Source: Candidatus Ichthyocystis hellenicum (GTDB lineage: Bacteria; Pseudomonadota; Gammaproteobacteria; Burkholderiales; 2013Ark19i). Taken from it: a DNA stretch of 64,000 nt. Shown here in pieces: positions 19,860-28,393 of this stretch. Each line of letters opens with the position of its first letter. The first letter of the stretch is position 1. Made by a program: the position numbers and the translations under genes. The DNA lies in contig NZ_LN906597.1 in NCBI RefSeq assembly GCF_001460935.1, positions 606,768-670,767 of the forward strand. The letters are read 5' to 3'. Under the pieces are notes generated by a model, which worked only from the letters and a program-made list of their open reading frames with translations, did not search any database and had not been told where the DNA came from.

Positions 19860-20474
19860 ATGACTATGCAGCTAAAAAAAATTTTTTTTACCGGATTGCT
19901 TATTTGGACGCCAGTCATTGTAACGGTATGGATTATAAAGATTGTGGTTATGACTCTGGATGGGTTTATTTCATATCTTCCTGCGGCTTGGCAACCTACA
20001 CATATATTTGGAGCAAAATTTGTAGGTATAGGCTTTATGTTTAGTGTCGTTGTGCTTTTTCTTACAGGAGTGTTGGGTTCAAATTATGTTGGTCGGCGTC
20101 TTGTGGATTGGGGAGAATCCATAATATGTAAAATTCCTATAGTTAGTCGTATTTACTCGAATGTGAAGCAAGTGAGTGATACTTTACTTCTTGACTCTAA
20201 TAGTTCTTTTGGACAAGTTGTGCTGGTTGATTTCTTTGGTAGTAAGTCGATTGCTTTTGTAACCGGGCAGTCATCTTTTCTCGTTACTAGCCATTTGAAT
20301 AGAGGTGATGTGGAGTATTTGAATGTATTTGTTCCAACAACTCCTAATCCTACATCTGGGTACATGTTAATAGTTCCCTCTTCAGCTGTTGTTTTTTTAT
20401 CGCTAAGTGTTGAACAGGCGCTTAAGCACGTTATTTCAATGGGTTCTGTTAATCCAGAAACTCCAGAAAATTGA
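19860..20474 (+). CDS. DUF502 membrane protein
   Basis: This is a 204-residue inner-membrane protein of the DUF502 family, with unknown function. Two membrane helices are clear: about residues 9-33 (FTGLLIWTPVIVTVWIIKIVV) and 50-75 (FVGIGFMFSVVVLFLTGVLGSNYVG). A soluble domain with IPIVSRIYSNVKQV and VPTTPNPTSGYMLIVP follows, both typical of the family. It sits between fmdB and aspS as in other betaproteobacteria. A few codons of the start are uncertain because the ribosome site is weak; a second ATG lies two codons in. Confidence 0.85.
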   Translation: MTMQLKKIFFTGLLIWTPVIVTVWIIKIVVMTLDGFISYLPAAWQPTHIFGAKFVGIGFMFSVVVLFLTGVLGSNYVGRRLVDWGESIICKIPIVSRIYSNVKQVSDTLLLDSNSSFGQVVLVDFFGSKSIAFVTGQSSFLVTSHLNRGDVEYLNVFVPTTPNPTSGYMLIVPSSAVVFLSLSVEQALKHVISMGSVNPETPEN

Positions 20475-20521
20475 TGAAGCAATAGGTAGTATTGTAAAGC
20501 TTTGTTTGTAAGGAGGTATGA

Positions 20522-22291
20522 GTGCGATCTCATTACTGTGGTCTTGTGTCTTTGGATGATGTTGGATCAACGATTTCATTGTGCGGCTGGGTGCATGGTG
20601 TGCGTGATCATGGTGGAGTTTTGTTCGTTTCTTTACGTGATCGTGAGGGGTTGATTCAGGTCGTTTTTCACCCGCAGGATGAGAAGTTGTTCGAAGAAGC
20701 TAGTACTTTGAGGGGCGAGTGTGTTGTGGGAATTTTGGGCACAGTGATTCGTCGGGAGCCAGAAACAGTCAATCTTCATTTGGCAACGGGATCTGTGGAG
20801 GTTCATGCTTCTCAGTTGACTATTTTTAATTTTTCCTTGACTCCTCCATTTCATTTCGATGACAAGGTTTCAGATGTTGTCCGACTTAGTCATCGCGTTG
20901 TTGATTTGCGTCGTCCTACTATGCAGAACAATCTAAAGACACGATATTTAGTTACTCGTTCTTTTCGATCTTTTTTTGACCAAAATGGTTTTATGGAAAT
21001 TGAAACTCCATTGTTGACGCGTTCAACTCCAGAGGGTGCTCGCGATTACTTGGTTCCATCTCGAGTTTATCCTGGACAATTTTTTGCCTTACCGCAATCA
21101 CCTCAACTATTTAAACAGATGTTGATGGTGGCTGGTTTTGATCGATACTACCAGGTAACTAGGTGTTTTCGTGATGAAGATTTACGTGCGGATCGTCAGC
21201 CTGAATTTACTCAAGTTGATGTTGAGATGTCATTTTGTTCTCAGGATAAGATTCGTGAGTTAATGGAATCTTGCGTGCGTCAAGTTTTTAATTCAGTTGA
21301 TATTGAACTACCTTCTTTTCCTGTTATTAGTTACCAAGAAGCTATGGCTAAGTATGGATCAGATAAACCTGATTTGCGATCGCCGTTAGTTTTGACGGAG
21401 CTAACAGATATATCAAAAAATGTTGATTTCAAAGTTTTTTCTTCGGCAGCTAATATGAACAAAGGTCTGGTTTCTGCTTTGCGAGTACCGGCACGGGCCG
21501 CTTTAAGTCGCAGTGAGATTGATTCATATACAGGATTTGTTAGTCAATTTGGTGCTAAGGGTTTGGCTTGGATTCGGTTTAATAATGTTTCTTCGTTTTT
21601 GTCAAGCGGGTCACGTGAGGGGTTGCAGTCGCCAATAGTAAAAAATTTAAGCGATTCTTTCATTAGAATATTAATTGATAGATCTGGTGTTGTTGATGGA
21701 GATTTGGTGTTTTTTGGTGCCGATCGTAGTGATATAGTTTGTGGGGCAATGGGGGCTTTGAGGGTACAAGTATCAAAGGATAAGGGATTGATGAGTGATG
21801 GCTGGTATCCTTTGTGGGTTATTGATTTTCCGCTATTTGATCGAGATCCCAATACGGGTCGTTTGTTATCTTTGCATCATCCTTTTACAGCACCGACCAG
21901 AGACGAAGATTTAGATACTCCAGATTTATGTATTGCTCAGGCCTATGATTTGGTTCTGAATGGTACTGAGATAGGAGGAGGATCGATTCGTATTCATAAA
22001 CCCTCCACCCAGGAAAAAGTGTTTTCTCTATTGGGATTAAGTTCGGAAGAATTTGACGATAAGTTTGGATTTTTCTTAAATGTTCTGCGCAACGGAGCTC
22101 CTCCACATGGAGGGATTGCTTTCGGACTAGATAGAATTTCTGCTTTGATTTGCGGTGAGGATTCAATTAGGGATGTTATAGCTTTTCCCAAAACACAAAA
22201 ATCACAATGCCTACTAACCGGGTCTCCAAGTACGGTTAAAGATGATCAGCTGTTAGAGTTGGGCCTGTTACTTGCCAAACCGAAAGATTAA
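20522..22291 (+). CDS. aspS: Aspartyl-tRNA synthetase
   Basis: AspRS charges tRNA-Asp. The 589-residue bacterial-type enzyme shows an N-terminal anticodon-binding OB fold (SLCGWVHGVRDHGG), class II motif 2 (FRDEDLRADRQPEFTQVD), the inserted GAD domain in the middle, and motif 3 (GGIAFGLDRI). The start is GTG at 20522 with AAGGAGG ending 5 nt upstream, giving MRSHYCG, the family N-terminus. An ATG at 20518 is out of frame. Whether it also charges tRNA-Asn cannot be read from sequence by eye. Confidence 0.95.
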   Translation: MRSHYCGLVSLDDVGSTISLCGWVHGVRDHGGVLFVSLRDREGLIQVVFHPQDEKLFEEASTLRGECVVGILGTVIRREPETVNLHLATGSVEVHASQLTIFNFSLTPPFHFDDKVSDVVRLSHRVVDLRRPTMQNNLKTRYLVTRSFRSFFDQNGFMEIETPLLTRSTPEGARDYLVPSRVYPGQFFALPQSPQLFKQMLMVAGFDRYYQVTRCFRDEDLRADRQPEFTQVDVEMSFCSQDKIRELMESCVRQVFNSVDIELPSFPVISYQEAMAKYGSDKPDLRSPLVLTELTDISKNVDFKVFSSAANMNKGLVSALRVPARAALSRSEIDSYTGFVSQFGAKGLAWIRFNNVSSFLSSGSREGLQSPIVKNLSDSFIRILIDRSGVVDGDLVFFGADRSDIVCGAMGALRVQVSKDKGLMSDGWYPLWVIDFPLFDRDPNTGRLLSLHHPFTAPTRDEDLDTPDLCIAQAYDLVLNGTEIGGGSIRIHKPSTQEKVFSLLGLSSEEFDDKFGFFLNVLRNGAPPHGGIAFGLDRISALICGEDSIRDVIAFPKTQKSQCLLTGSPSTVKDDQLLELGLLLAKPKD

Positions 22292-22332
22292 TCACCACAG
22301 CGATCAGTCACCACAGTGATTAATCACCACAG
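22292..22332. repeat. Three TCACCACAG direct repeats at the aspS/lgt junction
   Basis: TCACCACAG occurs at 22292-22300, 22308-22316 and 22324-22332, with an exact 16-bp period. The third copy lies inside the 3' end of lgt and encodes part of its C-terminus. A perfect 12-bp palindrome GTGATTAATCAC (22316-22327) spans the lgt stop. The arrangement suggests a recent short duplication between two convergent genes. Confidence 0.7.
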
Positions 22333-23120
22333 CGGCTTTGTGACAAGTAGGAGTAAGATAGCATGCCAACACCGCAGATGAACAGAGGGATACAGTAGTA
22401 CTGCCCCATGGATATTGTTACTCCTAGGCTTTTTATCGTCATAGTTCCATCAGGCACCCGGAACATCTCTGTGAATGATCTAGTCAGGGAGTAACCTATG
22501 AGATACAAACCGGATGTCGCACATCTGGGGCGGGGTCGCAGTGTAAACACCCACATCATTATGAATAAGAGCACACCGTCAATACCTGCCTGGTAAATTT
22601 GTGATGGATGGCGGGGAATATCGTCTACGCGTGGAAATATTACTGCCCAAGGTACGTCTGTTGCGCGACCTACAAGTTCGGAATTAATGAAGTTGCCGAT
22701 TCTTCCCATGGCATATCCGGGAATGACTGATGGAGCAACGAATTCTATTGTTTTGATGAATTCGAGATTATGTCTATAACTCATGATAAGTACAGAAATG
22801 ACTACACCTGCTAGTCCACCATGGAAGGACATTCCTCCATGCCACACTTTTATTATCTCGTATGGGTGATGCCAGTAGTAAAACGGACGGTACAACACTA
22901 TTTCCCCTAATCGACCGCCTATTATTACACCTAAAACCCCGTACAATACCATCGTGTCTATCAGTTCAGTGGTTACCCATTGATAATGAGGAAGTTTTCT
23001 TCTGTAATAAGATAAAAACATGAAGCACAGAAACCCTAGAAAATACATGATTCCGTACCAATAAACTCTAACTGGACCTAAGTGTAGGGCAACAGGGTCT
23101 ATGTTGGGATGAACAAACAT
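22320..23120 (-). CDS. lgt: Prolipoprotein diacylglyceryl transferase
   Basis: Lgt moves diacylglycerol onto the lipobox cysteine of prolipoproteins in the inner membrane. The 266-residue protein has seven or so hydrophobic helices, WHGGMSFHGG, the Lgt signature GRIGNFINSELVGR, HPSQIYQ and the C-terminal LTRSFTEMFR block with the essential Arg and Glu. The usual GGRLGYV reads GGRLGEIVLY here, a change of the tyrosine. The last codons come from a local repeat shared with the aspS 3' flank. lolD, for sorting mature lipoproteins, is at the far end of the window. Confidence 0.93.
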   Translation of the reverse strand: MFVHPNIDPVALHLGPVRVYWYGIMYFLGFLCFMFLSYYRRKLPHYQWVTTELIDTMVLYGVLGVIIGGRLGEIVLYRPFYYWHHPYEIIKVWHGGMSFHGGLAGVVISVLIMSYRHNLEFIKTIEFVAPSVIPGYAMGRIGNFINSELVGRATDVPWAVIFPRVDDIPRHPSQIYQAGIDGVLLFIMMWVFTLRPRPRCATSGLYLIGYSLTRSFTEMFRVPDGTMTIKSLGVTISMGQYYCIPLFICGVGMLSYSYLSQSRCGD

Positions 23121-23211
23121 TATCTCGTTCCATAGTAGTAGAGGTGTCTACAATTATAGAATGTTAAGGTAGTATTCGTCTCATTATTTTCTAATAATGG
23201 AGATTATATTT

Positions 23212-23823
23212 ATGGATTGCTCGCAGAAGCTATTGTTTTTTTTTGCAATATCATACTTAGTAGGTTCATTTTCCTTTGCTGTTGTATTAAGCGAATTATT
23301 CGGTTTGCCTGATCCCAGGGCCTACGGTTCGTTAAATGCTGGTACGACCAACGTTTTTAGGGTAAGCAAGTTTGTTGCTGCTCTAACTCTATGTGGTGAT
23401 TTAGCAAAATCTTATTTTGTTATGGTTCTTCCTAGGGCTGTTTGCTCGTATTGCAATGTGGCGGTATGTCCGTATGATCTTTCAGCTTTACTATTGGGAG
23501 TGGTTATTGGGCATATTTTTTCTGTATATAATTCTTTTAGTGGTGGAAAGGGAGTTGCTTGTATGGTAGGTGCAACTATGGCAGTTGATCCTTTGACAGC
23601 TGTTATAGGATCATTAGCAATGGTTGTTGTGGTAATTATTACGCGTTATTCCTTTTTATCGACTTTGTCTGGTCTTATGTTAATGGCCATTCTTTTGGCA
23701 AACAAATTTCCGACCGGCATTATAGTCGTATCCTATATCTGTGCTCTCGTTTTAGTGATAGCCAAGCATCATGCCAACATTTACAGATTTTTTAGGAAAG
23801 AAGAAAATAAGTTGCGCTTTTAG
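23212..23823 (+). CDS. plsY: Acyl-phosphate glycerol-3-phosphate acyltransferase
   Basis: PlsY transfers an acyl group from acyl phosphate to glycerol 3-phosphate, the first step of phospholipid synthesis. All three family motifs are present: SYLVGSFSFA, GSLNAGTTNVFR, and GHIFSVYNSFSGGKGVA. I start at ATG 23212, which has GGAG 9 nt upstream and gives 203 residues; the upstream ATG at 23197 has no ribosome site and supplies the GGAG itself. It is divergent from lgt and convergent with the GGDEF-EAL gene. plsX is not in the window. Confidence 0.92.
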   Translation: MDCSQKLLFFFAISYLVGSFSFAVVLSELFGLPDPRAYGSLNAGTTNVFRVSKFVAALTLCGDLAKSYFVMVLPRAVCSYCNVAVCPYDLSALLLGVVIGHIFSVYNSFSGGKGVACMVGATMAVDPLTAVIGSLAMVVVVIITRYSFLSTLSGLMLMAILLANKFPTGIIVVSYICALVLVIAKHHANIYRFFRKEENKLRF

Positions 23824-23841
23824 TAACAGTATAGTCTAGTC

Positions 23842-26463
23842 CTATTTTTTCATGTACTCGTCAAACTTTATCCAAGTACCGTCAGGTCGAAAATCGGTTT
23901 TTAGCAGATTCATAAATTCGTCCAGAGGTAGCGGTTTGGAGATGATGTATCCCTGTATTTCATCGACGGCCCACGATTTCATGAGAGCTACCTGCTCCAT
24001 GGACTCAACCCCTTCAGCGATGACTCTTAGTTTGAGTGAATGGCCTAAGGCACATATAGCATTGGAAATGGCGCAGTCTTCTTGGTTATTTGGTAGTCCT
24101 CTGACAAATGATTGATCAATTTTTATGAAATCCAGGGGGAAACGCTTGAGATAAGCGAGGGAAGAATATCCCGTGCCGAAATCGTCTAAAGCTATTGATA
24201 CCCCGATAGATTTTATATTATTCATTGCCTCCGTTGCTTCTTCTGGATTTTTCATGGCAGCGCTTTCTGTTATTTCAAGCTCCAGTGCATGTGTTGGCAA
24301 GTTTTTTGATGCTACAATACTGGTGATGGTTTCAATCAATGATTTGGGTGCGAACTGTTTCGCAGATATATTTACTGCTAGGGATATTTGGTGGCCTGCC
24401 ATTCGCCATTTTGCCGCTTCTGAGCATGATTTTTCTAGCGATACTTTTCCTAACTCTTCTATAATGCCCTGTTCTTCCGCTACTTCTATGAATTCATTAG
24501 GTGATACAATTCCTTTTTTAGGATGGTTCCAGCGCATCAATGCTTCTGCCCCTACGATTCTTAGATTTTCTAGTTCTATGCGTGGTTGATAGAACATAAG
24601 GAATTCATCGTTTGCTATTCCTCTTCGTATTTCTTCCGCTAAGATTGCTTTTTTAGCCGCTATTTCAGACATTTCGGGGAGGTAAAATTGAATGATGTTT
24701 CTACCTAGATCTTTTGCTCTAACTGTTGCCAGATCGGCATTTCTTAGAATAGAGGTGCATCCTATGTTTTTTTCAGCGAAGGCAATCCCTATACTTGCGG
24801 TTATGTGGTATTCGCGACCTTCAATTGTGATTGGTTTTCTTATGGAGAGAAGAAGACGTTCAGCTATGTGTTTAGCACTTTCCGGAGTGGCAACCTGGGT
24901 CATAAACAGTATGAATTCATCGCCATTTAGTCTAGATAAAATATCCCCTGATCTTTTTAGTTCTGATAATCTCTCAGCAATAGTTTTTAGAAATATGTCT
25001 CCTACCGTATGTCCTAAGGAATCGTTTATTGATTTGAATTTGTCGAGATCAATGAAAATTATACCTATTGGCCACTGAGTAAGTGGGCTATTCATAGTTT
25101 TATTTATTATGTCTTCTATACAAGCTCTATTGCGTAATCCAGTTAAAGAGTCTTTGAAAGCAAAGTTTTTAATTTTTTCCTCTATTTTTTTGTAATCGCT
25201 TATATCAAGAATTACTCCTTTTAATCCTTCTGCATTGCCATGTTTATCATGTACAGATTGGAGTTTTGCACGTACCCAACGACTTTCTTCTGTATGCATG
25301 ATGCGAAATTCCAAATCAAAAGTTTTTTCTTTTTTGGTGTCCTCTGTTTTTGTGAGAACTTTTCGTACTTTTTCTCGATCAGCAGGGTCTACTAGTTCTA
25401 ATATGTTTTCTAGGCGAGGAGTGGGTGGTTTGATTCCAAATATGGAGAACATTTCGTCACTCCAACTAACTTTATTAGTTTTGTAGTATATTGCCAGGTT
25501 TCCTACGTGTGCAATAGCTTGTGCCTCGCGGAGTATTTCTTCACTAACTCTTAGTTTGTCAGTTATTTTTTTTGCAATGTTTTTTGCAATGTTTTTTGTT
25601 TTAGTTATCGAGTGAATTAGTAACGAAACTAAGGAAGAAATTAAAACTCCAAATATCAATACCCAGTAACTAGTATTTTTATTATCTACGGGCAATACAA
25701 AGAAACGGAGAATAAATTTTTTTCCAATATTTAAGTAGGAATCATAAGTATAGTATCCATCATCTTTTAGGTGATAATAATCTAGAATTTTTTTGTTTTT
25801 TGAATCTTCTAAATCTATTTCGACTGATACGGGGTTATTTTCTCTGTTTGTATTAAGAAGTGAGTCTAGACTAAATATAGTTACCAGTGTTCCTTTTTTT
25901 TTTAATGGAGAAAGGACAGCTATTAGGCCATTACGAGGGTTAAGCGCTAGTATTTGTTCTTTCTCTTTTTCGTTTAGTAATGCATTGTTTATAATGTTTT
26001 TTTGTTTGGAGGATAAATTGATGGGATGGTATGGTATGGTCCAGGATAGACGTTTGTTCTTGAAAAGAGATACAGAATTTAGTCCCGTCAAGTCTTTTTG
26101 GTAATTATAAATGCGAAGAGTTTTTTTTATTTCCTTAGATTGATAGTGATTGTAGGTTTCAATAAATTTCTTTATGAAGGTAATAAGGTGAAAATGATTA
26201 CTTAAATGTTGGCGTACTTGATTTTTGAAATCATTTATTCTTTGTAGACTTTCTATACGTACTTTTATTTTTTCTTGATGTTCAAAGAAGCAGAAGTTTG
26301 CGTAAGCAGCTGCAGTTCCAAGCATAAAAACTATGACAGAAATACGTACCTTGCTAAGAAATGGCAGATTTTTCAACACAATTCTATTGATGAGTGTTTG
26401 CACAGTAATATATTTGTACCGTAAAAGGAATATTCTAAGGTTATGTTGCTGTGTTTTTGACAA
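23842..26463 (-). CDS. Membrane-bound PAS-GGDEF-EAL cyclic-di-GMP protein
   Basis: This 873-residue sensor combines cyclic-di-GMP synthesis and breakdown domains. Helices at about 41-60 and 266-286 bracket a periplasmic sensor region of about 200 residues that I do not recognise. A PAS domain (about 315-430) follows, then GGDEF with the active-site loop changed to NGDEF (513-517) and an intact RxxD inhibitory site, RSGD (504-507). The EAL domain (from about 605) keeps all main catalytic motifs: EALMRW, NISAKQF, LEITES, DDFGTGYSSL, KIDQ and AEGVES. Phosphodiesterase activity is therefore likely; cyclase activity is uncertain. The TTG start at 26463 has no ribosome site, so the first residues are doubtful. 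Confidence 0.9.
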   Translation of the reverse strand: MSKTQQHNLRIFLLRYKYITVQTLINRIVLKNLPFLSKVRISVIVFMLGTAAAYANFCFFEHQEKIKVRIESLQRINDFKNQVRQHLSNHFHLITFIKKFIETYNHYQSKEIKKTLRIYNYQKDLTGLNSVSLFKNKRLSWTIPYHPINLSSKQKNIINNALLNEKEKEQILALNPRNGLIAVLSPLKKKGTLVTIFSLDSLLNTNRENNPVSVEIDLEDSKNKKILDYYHLKDDGYYTYDSYLNIGKKFILRFFVLPVDNKNTSYWVLIFGVLISSLVSLLIHSITKTKNIAKNIAKKITDKLRVSEEILREAQAIAHVGNLAIYYKTNKVSWSDEMFSIFGIKPPTPRLENILELVDPADREKVRKVLTKTEDTKKEKTFDLEFRIMHTEESRWVRAKLQSVHDKHGNAEGLKGVILDISDYKKIEEKIKNFAFKDSLTGLRNRACIEDIINKTMNSPLTQWPIGIIFIDLDKFKSINDSLGHTVGDIFLKTIAERLSELKRSGDILSRLNGDEFILFMTQVATPESAKHIAERLLLSIRKPITIEGREYHITASIGIAFAEKNIGCTSILRNADLATVRAKDLGRNIIQFYLPEMSEIAAKKAILAEEIRRGIANDEFLMFYQPRIELENLRIVGAEALMRWNHPKKGIVSPNEFIEVAEEQGIIEELGKVSLEKSCSEAAKWRMAGHQISLAVNISAKQFAPKSLIETITSIVASKNLPTHALELEITESAAMKNPEEATEAMNNIKSIGVSIALDDFGTGYSSLAYLKRFPLDFIKIDQSFVRGLPNNQEDCAISNAICALGHSLKLRVIAEGVESMEQVALMKSWAVDEIQGYIISKPLPLDEFMNLLKTDFRPDGTWIKFDEYMKK

Positions 26464-26637
26464 GGGGAGGATGTGAGTATAGTTTTAGGCGTGGTGTGGG
26501 TGCTTAGGATGGTGTAACCAATTTTGGTTACATCTGCCATTTCCAAGTCATGTCACTAAAGTGATTGGGTTTTTCTTAACCACACAAACTACGTAACTTA
26601 GCAGTAACGTAGTTTTGTTTTTGTGTAATCCAGTTCT
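26464..26637. other. Intergenic region with two inverted repeats
   Basis: These 174 bp separate the ThiD-like gene from the downstream GGDEF-EAL gene, both on the minus strand. One perfect hairpin is TGTAACC (26513-26519) with GGTTACA (26526-26532) and a 6-nt loop. A second is AACTACGT (26587-26594) with ACGTAGTT (26607-26614), just past the end of the ThiD-like gene. The second is followed by a T-rich stretch only on the plus strand, so it is at best a weak minus-strand terminator. Either repeat could be a protein-binding site upstream of the GGDEF-EAL gene. Confidence 0.5.
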
Positions 26638-27336
26638 TTAATCTGGGTAAATTGACAATCTCTGAAGCGATTGCATGGGATCAATGCCTTGCGCAATGCA
26701 ACATGACAAGGTTGTTGCTATTTCCTGCTCACACATACGGGTAGTGCTATTTTGAGACATCTGAATACACTGTCCATCATGAAATAGGTTGTACGTAGCC
26801 TTGTTGTCACTATTGCTGATTAATAGCAAATATTTGCATCCATACTGGATTATTTTCTCCAATTGTTTGCTTGTTTCAATTATATTAGGACATAGGTGAG
26901 TTGCTAAGCTTGGAAGATTATCTTGATCTATGACCAAAATAAGTGTCATTTTTAGAATAGATTGACAAAATTTTCTGACTTTTTGAGAGTCAAGAAACTT
27001 CTTCCCGTTAGGTATCAGTGCACGTCCATCAATGACGATAGGTACATCAGCAAACATTTTCTGCAGCTTTTGTCCTATCAGTAGACCTATCTCCTGAAAA
27101 TTTAGTAATCCCAGCCTTATAGCACATATGTTGCAATCTTTCAGAAGTTCTAGTTGTTGAAGAACCTGGTAGGTGTCTAGGCAATAGTGCAGGATTGGTT
27201 TGTCCGAGTGAATTCCAGTAAGAACGCTTATGGTGTGGCATTTTTGCTGAGTTGTTATGCGAAGATCGAATCCCAGGCCGGTTTCATGAGTAGGATTTAG
27301 GTCCGTAATAATTAATAAAGTTTTATTTTGAGTCAT
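26638..27336 (-). CDS. Degenerate ThiD-like (HMP-phosphate kinase fold) protein
   Basis: The 232 residues resemble hydroxymethylpyrimidine phosphate kinase (ThiD) in outline. The N-terminus LLIITDLNPTHETGLGFDL matches the ThiD pattern TIAGSDPSGGAG.QADL in position but has lost most glycines. The segment IVIDGRALIPNG matches the VLDPVM..K region, and the C-terminal STTRMCEQEIATTLSCCIAQG sits where active enzymes have the nucleotide-binding GTGC(T)LSAAIA motif, here absent. thiD often neighbours hemL in proteobacteria, and hemL lies 3 kb away, which supports the origin. I infer a decayed or repurposed kinase. ATG 27336 is preferred over TTG 27381 because it aligns with ThiD N-termini. Confidence 0.5.
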   Translation of the reverse strand: MTQNKTLLIITDLNPTHETGLGFDLRITTQQKCHTISVLTGIHSDKPILHYCLDTYQVLQQLELLKDCNICAIRLGLLNFQEIGLLIGQKLQKMFADVPIVIDGRALIPNGKKFLDSQKVRKFCQSILKMTLILVIDQDNLPSLATHLCPNIIETSKQLEKIIQYGCKYLLLISNSDNKATYNLFHDGQCIQMSQNSTTRMCEQEIATTLSCCIAQGIDPMQSLQRLSIYPD

Positions 27337-27398
27337 TTTCCTTTTAACCTGGCAAAATTTAATTCCAACAATACTAGACAATCTACAAGGAAATTTCT

Positions 27399-28379
27399 AT
27401 GTGGTATGTGAATCATTCGTCGATGGGCAAAATGATCTTGTCCAAAACAGAAATAATTTATCCCCAAAAACATCAACTTCGTATTCGTGTTGCTTATGCA
27501 GGGATAAATCGTACGGATGTTTACCAATTGCAGGGATTATATCGTCCACCAAAAAATGCTAACCCAGTTTTGGGTTTGGAGGTTTCTGGCTTTGTTGATG
27601 CTGTAGGGGATGATGTTCCTAAAGAATTGCTTGGTAAGCGTGTGTGTGCTTTGGTTAACGGGGGCGGGTATTCTGAATATGTGGTTTGTTTCCTTGGATC
27701 TTGTTTGATTATTCCAGATGAAGTTTTGCTGTCGGTTGCTGCTGGAATTCCTGAAGCATGGTTTACCGCTGCGTTGTTTTTACACTATATTCGGCCTCTC
27801 TCCAGAGGTGATCGTGTCATTATCCATAGTATTTTAGCTAATGTGAGCCGTGCTGCTGCTATGTTGTCCCAGTGGGTTGGATCATCTGTTTGGGGTACAG
27901 TTGGTTCTGCCAAAAAGGTTGACATTTCACCAATTTTGCCTAAGGAAAACGTTTTCTGCCGTGACCTAGAAGATTGGGATCAATCTTTAATTAAAGCCAG
28001 TAACGGTGGAGTGGACGTTATTTTTGATGTTGTAGGAGCGGCCACTTTTAGTGCTAACTCCAGAGTTATAGGTATGAATGGGACCTGGCTAATGGTTGGT
28101 TTTTTATCTGGAGCACAGTTGTCTAAGGCTAGTTTAGCCCCTATATTACTTAAGCAGGTAACCCTGCGTGGAGCCACTATGAGGTCTCAGCCCAAGGACG
28201 TGGTTGGGACTATACGAAACTGGCTCGATACTCAGTGGAAATCCGGGCTTCAACTGCCAGATACTGTGTGGTTGAATCACATATTTGAATTTAATCAAGC
28301 AAATGAAGCACATGAGAAACTTATGGGATCTGAAACCGTGGGCAAGATAGTATTACAGATATCTTCCGATGAAAAGTAG
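27399..28379 (+). CDS. NAD(P)H quinone oxidoreductase, zinc-independent MDR family
   Basis: This is a 326-residue medium-chain reductase of the quinone oxidoreductase (PIG3-like) type. Visible blocks are VAYAGINRTDVYQLQG, PVLGLEVSGFVDAVG, and GIPEAWFTAALFL. A Rossmann region follows in which the usual AxGGVG is replaced by ILANVSRAA, and VIFDVVGAATF. The altered nucleotide loop (GASGGVG in most members) could weaken NADPH binding. The ATG at 27399 has AAGGAAA 7 nt upstream. relA follows after 14 bp, so these genes are probably co-transcribed with hemL. Confidence 0.82.
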   Translation: MWYVNHSSMGKMILSKTEIIYPQKHQLRIRVAYAGINRTDVYQLQGLYRPPKNANPVLGLEVSGFVDAVGDDVPKELLGKRVCALVNGGGYSEYVVCFLGSCLIIPDEVLLSVAAGIPEAWFTAALFLHYIRPLSRGDRVIIHSILANVSRAAAMLSQWVGSSVWGTVGSAKKVDISPILPKENVFCRDLEDWDQSLIKASNGGVDVIFDVVGAATFSANSRVIGMNGTWLMVGFLSGAQLSKASLAPILLKQVTLRGATMRSQPKDVVGTIRNWLDTQWKSGLQLPDTVWLNHIFEFNQANEAHEKLMGSETVGKIVLQISSDEK

Positions 28380-28393
28380 GGAGTATAATTATC

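Noticed and set aside
20518-20520. ATG just after AAGGAGG upstream of aspS, as a start or upstream ORF
   Set aside because: It is out of frame with aspS and lies 1 nt from the Shine-Dalgarno, too close for initiation; GTG 20522 fits the AspRS N-terminus.
23852-25078. Several plus-strand frames of 80-140 codons opposite the GGDEF-EAL gene
   Set aside because: The minus-strand frame carries all catalytic motifs; the opposite frames have no recognisable content and follow its codon pattern.
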